From NCBI GenBank assembly GCA_964387695.1, contig CAYLXI010000098.1:1-5598 (forward strand): DNA of 5,598 nucleotides. The letters are read 5' to 3'. Below, piece by piece: positions 5,441 to 5,598 of the stretch (within the stretch, counting starts at the first letter, position 1; every line of letters begins with the position of its first letter). Position numbers and translations under genes: made by a program. Source of the DNA: Thiosulfativibrio sp964387695. Its GTDB lineage: Bacteria; Pseudomonadota; Gammaproteobacteria; Thiomicrospirales; Thiomicrospiraceae. The notes under the pieces were generated by a model. The model had not been told where the DNA came from. It searched no databases and saw only the letters and a program-made list of their open reading frames with translations.

Positions 5441-5470
5441 ATTATAAACTTTTTATGCGAAAGATTGCAA
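5441..5470 (-). promoter_or_regulatory. rpsU operon promoter
   Basis: TTGCAA (5470-5465, 4 of 6) and a perfect TATAAT (5446-5441) are 18 bases apart on the minus strand. The start is predicted near 5434, giving a leader of about 60 bases. The -35 box overlaps the perfect 10-bp palindrome AACAATTGTT (5469-5478), a possible operator. This is the best sigma-70 promoter in the window. Confidence 0.75.
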
Positions 5471-5512
5471 CAATTGTTCGGCATTATTTATAGCTTGCTT
5501 CTCCCCTGTTTT

Positions 5513-5598
5513 CTATGAACCCACATCAAGATACGCGTAATGAATTGATTTAACAAAGAAATAAAAACACCAACCCATGCCATAAATTAAAAGCCATG
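5513..5598 (-). CDS. Possible 3' end of an unidentified gene, cut by the window edge
   Basis: A minus-strand frame enters from the right edge and ends at TAG (5515-5513), reading 27 residues rich in aromatic and hydrophobic side chains, including WLLIYGMGWCFYFFVKSI, like the end of a small membrane protein. Its codons suit a low-GC genome. It ends 42 bases before the rpsU -35 box, with no terminator between. The piece is too short to identify, and open frames of this length occur by chance. In many gammaproteobacteria the neighbour here is tsaD on the opposite strand; no tsaD start could be verified in the window. Confidence 0.25.
   Translation of the reverse strand, partial: WLLIYGMGWCFYFFVKSIHYAYLDVGS

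Overview
The window holds the macromolecular-synthesis operon of a low-GC gammaproteobacterium, with every recognisable protein gene on the minus strand. Read 5'->3' on that strand the order is rpsU (ribosomal protein S21), a yqeY-family gene, dnaG (primase), rpoD (primary sigma factor) and a tRNA gene with anticodon CAT. The RpoD and DnaG sequences closely resemble their E. coli counterparts in the conserved domains, and a CAT tRNA near rpoD recalls ileX of E. coli, so Gammaproteobacteria is well supported. The low GC and the yqeY gene between rpsU and dnaG argue against a close enteric relative. The genus cannot be named from the sequence alone.

Right to left: 5374-5598 carries a good sigma-70 promoter for rpsU and, at the very edge, the possible tail of another minus-strand frame. 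rpsU and yqeY are separated by 8 bases, and the rpsU stop codon forms part of the yqeY ribosome binding site. A 389-base non-coding gap (4308-4696) follows, with a strong intrinsic terminator in its middle, a candidate dnaG promoter just beyond it, and two related inverted-repeat elements, one on each side of the terminator. dnaG starts at TTG behind a good ribosome binding site. The gap between dnaG and rpoD holds two candidate rpoD promoters and a small hairpin near the predicted mRNA 5' end. After rpoD no convincing terminator is seen until the one following the tRNA gene (223-243), so rpoD and the tRNA may share transcripts. The left 220 bases contain nested AT-rich inverted repeats overlapping a candidate promoter for a gene that leaves the window on the minus strand.

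The genes serve the start of translation (S21), DNA replication (primase) and transcription (sigma-70). The internal terminator, separate promoters and TTG start of dnaG would give abundant S21, scarce primase and independently tuned sigma, as known for E. coli. The coding content is ordinary. The less explained material is non-coding: the paired repeat elements around dnaG's leader, the nested repeats at the left edge and the hairpin in the rpoD leader.
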